Below, in pieces: positions 63,044-64,000 of a DNA stretch of 64,000 bases; the first letter of the stretch is position 1; every line of letters begins with the position of its first letter. Location: contig DEQW01000003.1 in NCBI GenBank assembly GCA_002360635.1, forward strand, positions 394,966 through 458,965. The letters run 5' to 3'. Below the pieces are notes generated by a model, which was not told the origin of the DNA, did not search any database, and saw nothing but the letters and a program-made list of their open reading frames with translations. A program made the position numbers and the translations under genes. The DNA comes from Flavobacteriaceae bacterium UBA3356. Lineage in GTDB: Bacteria; Bacteroidota; Bacteroidia; Flavobacteriales; Flavobacteriaceae.

Positions 63044-63106
63044 TCACGGGTTAAACCCTGCACCACCTGTAACTAAAACTTTTTTGTTTTGAAGGGAATT
63101 AAACAT
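63044..63106 (-). pseudogene. 5' remnant of a second nucleotide-sugar epimerase gene
   Basis: The minus strand from ATG 63106 encodes NKKVLVTGGAGFNP and then stops. The start is a typical SDR-epimerase N-terminus, and the intact epimerase at 61762-62757 has the near-identical RVLITGGAGFIG. Match breaks off after GGAGF, exactly where the GIY-YIG element begins. It seems that the original first gene of the operon was cut by that insertion. Confidence 0.75.
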
Positions 63107-63164
63107 GCATGTAGGTTGTTATTGATTAGTATACTTTTGGGAAAAAGTATTTTTAATTTTTTTG

Positions 63165-63172
63165 CAAATATA
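63165..63172 (-). promoter_or_regulatory. -7 element of the minus-strand polysaccharide operon
   Basis: The minus strand reads TATATTTG, a perfect TAnnTTTG, 58 bases before the ATG of the epimerase remnant. It is the only good element upstream of tviC, so the operon may now start with a leader of about 400 bases made of pseudogenes. No clear -33 is seen. Confidence 0.45.
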
Positions 63173-63224
63173 CAATTCATTTGTTCCTAATAACTTTATT
63201 TATAAGTTATTCTTATAATTTGGG

Positions 63225-63356
63225 TCATTTTTTTCTGAATAAAATACCTAATGGTAGCCAAAGAAAAATAAATAAGTACCACCCGGTAATAAGTCCGATA
63301 ATGGTGATTAGTATTCCGATACTGATTAAAACCAATTGTAGTTTAGTGAGTTTCAT
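63225..63356 (-). CDS. small hydrophobic membrane protein (43 residues)
   Basis: The frame from ATG 63356 to TGA 63225-63227 encodes a 43-residue protein with the start MKLTKLQLVLISIGILI, two hydrophobic stretches (about 7-24 and 26-40) around a GW turn, and the basic end RKK. Amino-acid composition and the charged ends fit a real small membrane protein. It is 42 bases downstream of lysA, past a terminator hairpin. The opposite-strand frame at 63181-63363 is less plausible. Function unknown. Confidence 0.5.
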   Translation of the reverse strand: MKLTKLQLVLISIGILITIIGLITGWYLFIFLWLPLGILFRKK

Positions 63357-63374
63357 ATTCTGAAAATAATAAAA

Positions 63375-63394
63375 AAGCCCCAACTAAGGGGCTT
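63375..63394 (-). terminator. intrinsic terminator of lysA
   Basis: AAGCCCC (63375-63381) pairs with GGGGCTT (63388-63394) around a six-base loop. On the minus strand the stem is followed by a run of six T. It lies five bases past the lysA stop. Confidence 0.88.
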
Positions 63395-63398
63395 GTTA

Positions 63399-64000
63399 CT
63401 ATAATTCAATTACCTGTTGGTTGGAAAGAATATCTTCAAACGTTTCCCGTTTTCTAATCAAATGTGCTTTTCCTTTATACCAAAGTACTTCAGCTGGACG
63501 ATACCTCGAATTGTAATTGCTCGCCATAGAAAAGCAATACGCCCCAGCATTGCTAAACGACAAAATATCGCCTTCACGAATTTCTGAAATCCTTCTGTTA
63601 TTAGCAAACGTATCCGTTTCACAAATATACCCAACCACACTGTAAAAACGCTCTTTTCCTTTAGTGTTCGATACATTTTCAATCTCGTGCTGCGATCCGT
63701 ATAACATAGGTCGTATTAAATGGTTGAAGCCACTATCTACTTGCGCAAAAACGGTAGAGGTAGTTTGCTTAACCACATTTACCTGTACTAAAAACTTCCC
63801 AGCTTCGCTTACCAAAAATTTACCGGGTTCAAAGGCTAAGGTCAATTCCTTTCCGTAATCTTTACAAAACTCGTTAAAACGTTTGCTTAGTTTTTTTCCT
63901 AATTCTGAAACATCTGTTTCAATGTCATCTTTTTTATAGGGAACTTTAAACCCGCTTCCAAAGTCAATAAATTCAAGGTTTTTAAAGTGTTTAGCGGTTT
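63399..64000 (-). CDS. lysA: diaminopimelate decarboxylase LysA (3' part; 5' end outside window)
   Basis: About 200 C-terminal residues of a PLP-dependent, alanine-racemase-fold decarboxylase are seen: FIDFGSGFKVPY, then EPGKFLVSEAG, GYICETDTFA with the active-site cysteine, and GAYCFSMASNYNSR near the end. LysA makes lysine from meso-diaminopimelate. The open frame runs without a stop to the last base, so the true start lies beyond the window; the inner ATG at 63845 is not the start. Confidence 0.93.
   Translation of the reverse strand, partial: TAKHFKNLEFIDFGSGFKVPYKKDDIETDVSELGKKLSKRFNEFCKDYGKELTLAFEPGKFLVSEAGKFLVQVNVVKQTTSTVFAQVDSGFNHLIRPMLYGSQHEIENVSNTKGKERFYSVVGYICETDTFANNRRISEIREGDILSFSNAGAYCFSMASNYNSRYRPAEVLWYKGKAHLIRKRETFEDILSNQQVIEL

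Noticed and set aside
63181..63363. 60-residue plus-strand frame
   Set aside because: It is mostly the reverse of the better-supported small membrane protein frame and has no recognisable feature.

Overview
The window is AT-rich bacterial DNA from a member of the Bacteroidota, most probably a marine Flavobacteriaceae. Support comes from several points: TAnnTTTG-type -7 promoter elements sit just upstream of starts, there are many Lol-type lipoproteins, the genes resemble flavobacterial families (SIMPL, TlpA-like with CXXC, SLBB-rich exporter, four-helix-bundle protein), and short octamer tandem repeats lie between genes. No rRNA, tRNA, CRISPR array, prophage or insertion sequence was recognised.

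Region 1 (1-16.2 kb) holds mostly housekeeping genes: a truncated M1-peptidase-like gene whose zinc ligands are all replaced, a LOG-family protein, uvrA, a membrane protein, a lipoprotein gamma-glutamyltransferase overlapping an ACP phosphodiesterase-like gene, glmM, an LpxL-type acyltransferase, a rhomboid protease, a SIMPL protein, a TlpA-like lipoprotein and a 790-residue GAF-like protein. The last one converges on an HD-domain protein with a Pycsar-effector-type (DUF5706) membrane domain.

Region 2 (17.4-28.6 kb) is a tandem array of three paralogous lipoproteins of about 1,230 residues. Each carries a purple-acid-phosphatase-like domain, a middle domain that looks like an atypical kinase, and a C-terminal Omp85-like barrel. 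Their active sites are degraded in a complementary way: the middle copy keeps the phosphatase ligands but has lost the kinase-like signatures, and the two outer copies show the reverse. This is the most unusual thing in the window. A dps gene follows in convergent orientation.

Region 3 (29.3-63.1 kb) is a capsule or exopolysaccharide locus in two convergent halves meeting near 47.25 kb. The plus half starts with export genes (six-SLBB exporter, Wzz-like) and then a PAPS-forming set (cysQ, DUF2061 protein, cysC, cysD, cysN) directly followed by three sulfotransferase genes, two of them broken. Then come a flippase, two glycosyltransferases, an aminotransferase, a PglF/WbpM-type dehydratase and a Wzi-like protein. 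The minus half encodes UDP-GlcNAc 4-epimerase and 6-dehydrogenase types (probable UDP-GalNAcA), a second flippase, a polymerase, four glycosyltransferases, the UDP-L-FucNAc set fnlA/fnlB/fnlC with an extra cupin, another sulfotransferase and the initiating sugar transferase. Together they point to a sulfated, amino-sugar and uronate-containing surface polysaccharide made by a Wzx/Wzy route. The promoter-proximal end of the minus operon is scarred: a truncated epimerase start, a GIY-YIG pseudogene bounded by inverted repeats, octamer repeats, and a repeat-like insertion inside the dehydrogenase gene.

Region 4 (63.2-64 kb) has a small membrane protein and the 3' part of lysA, which runs off the window.
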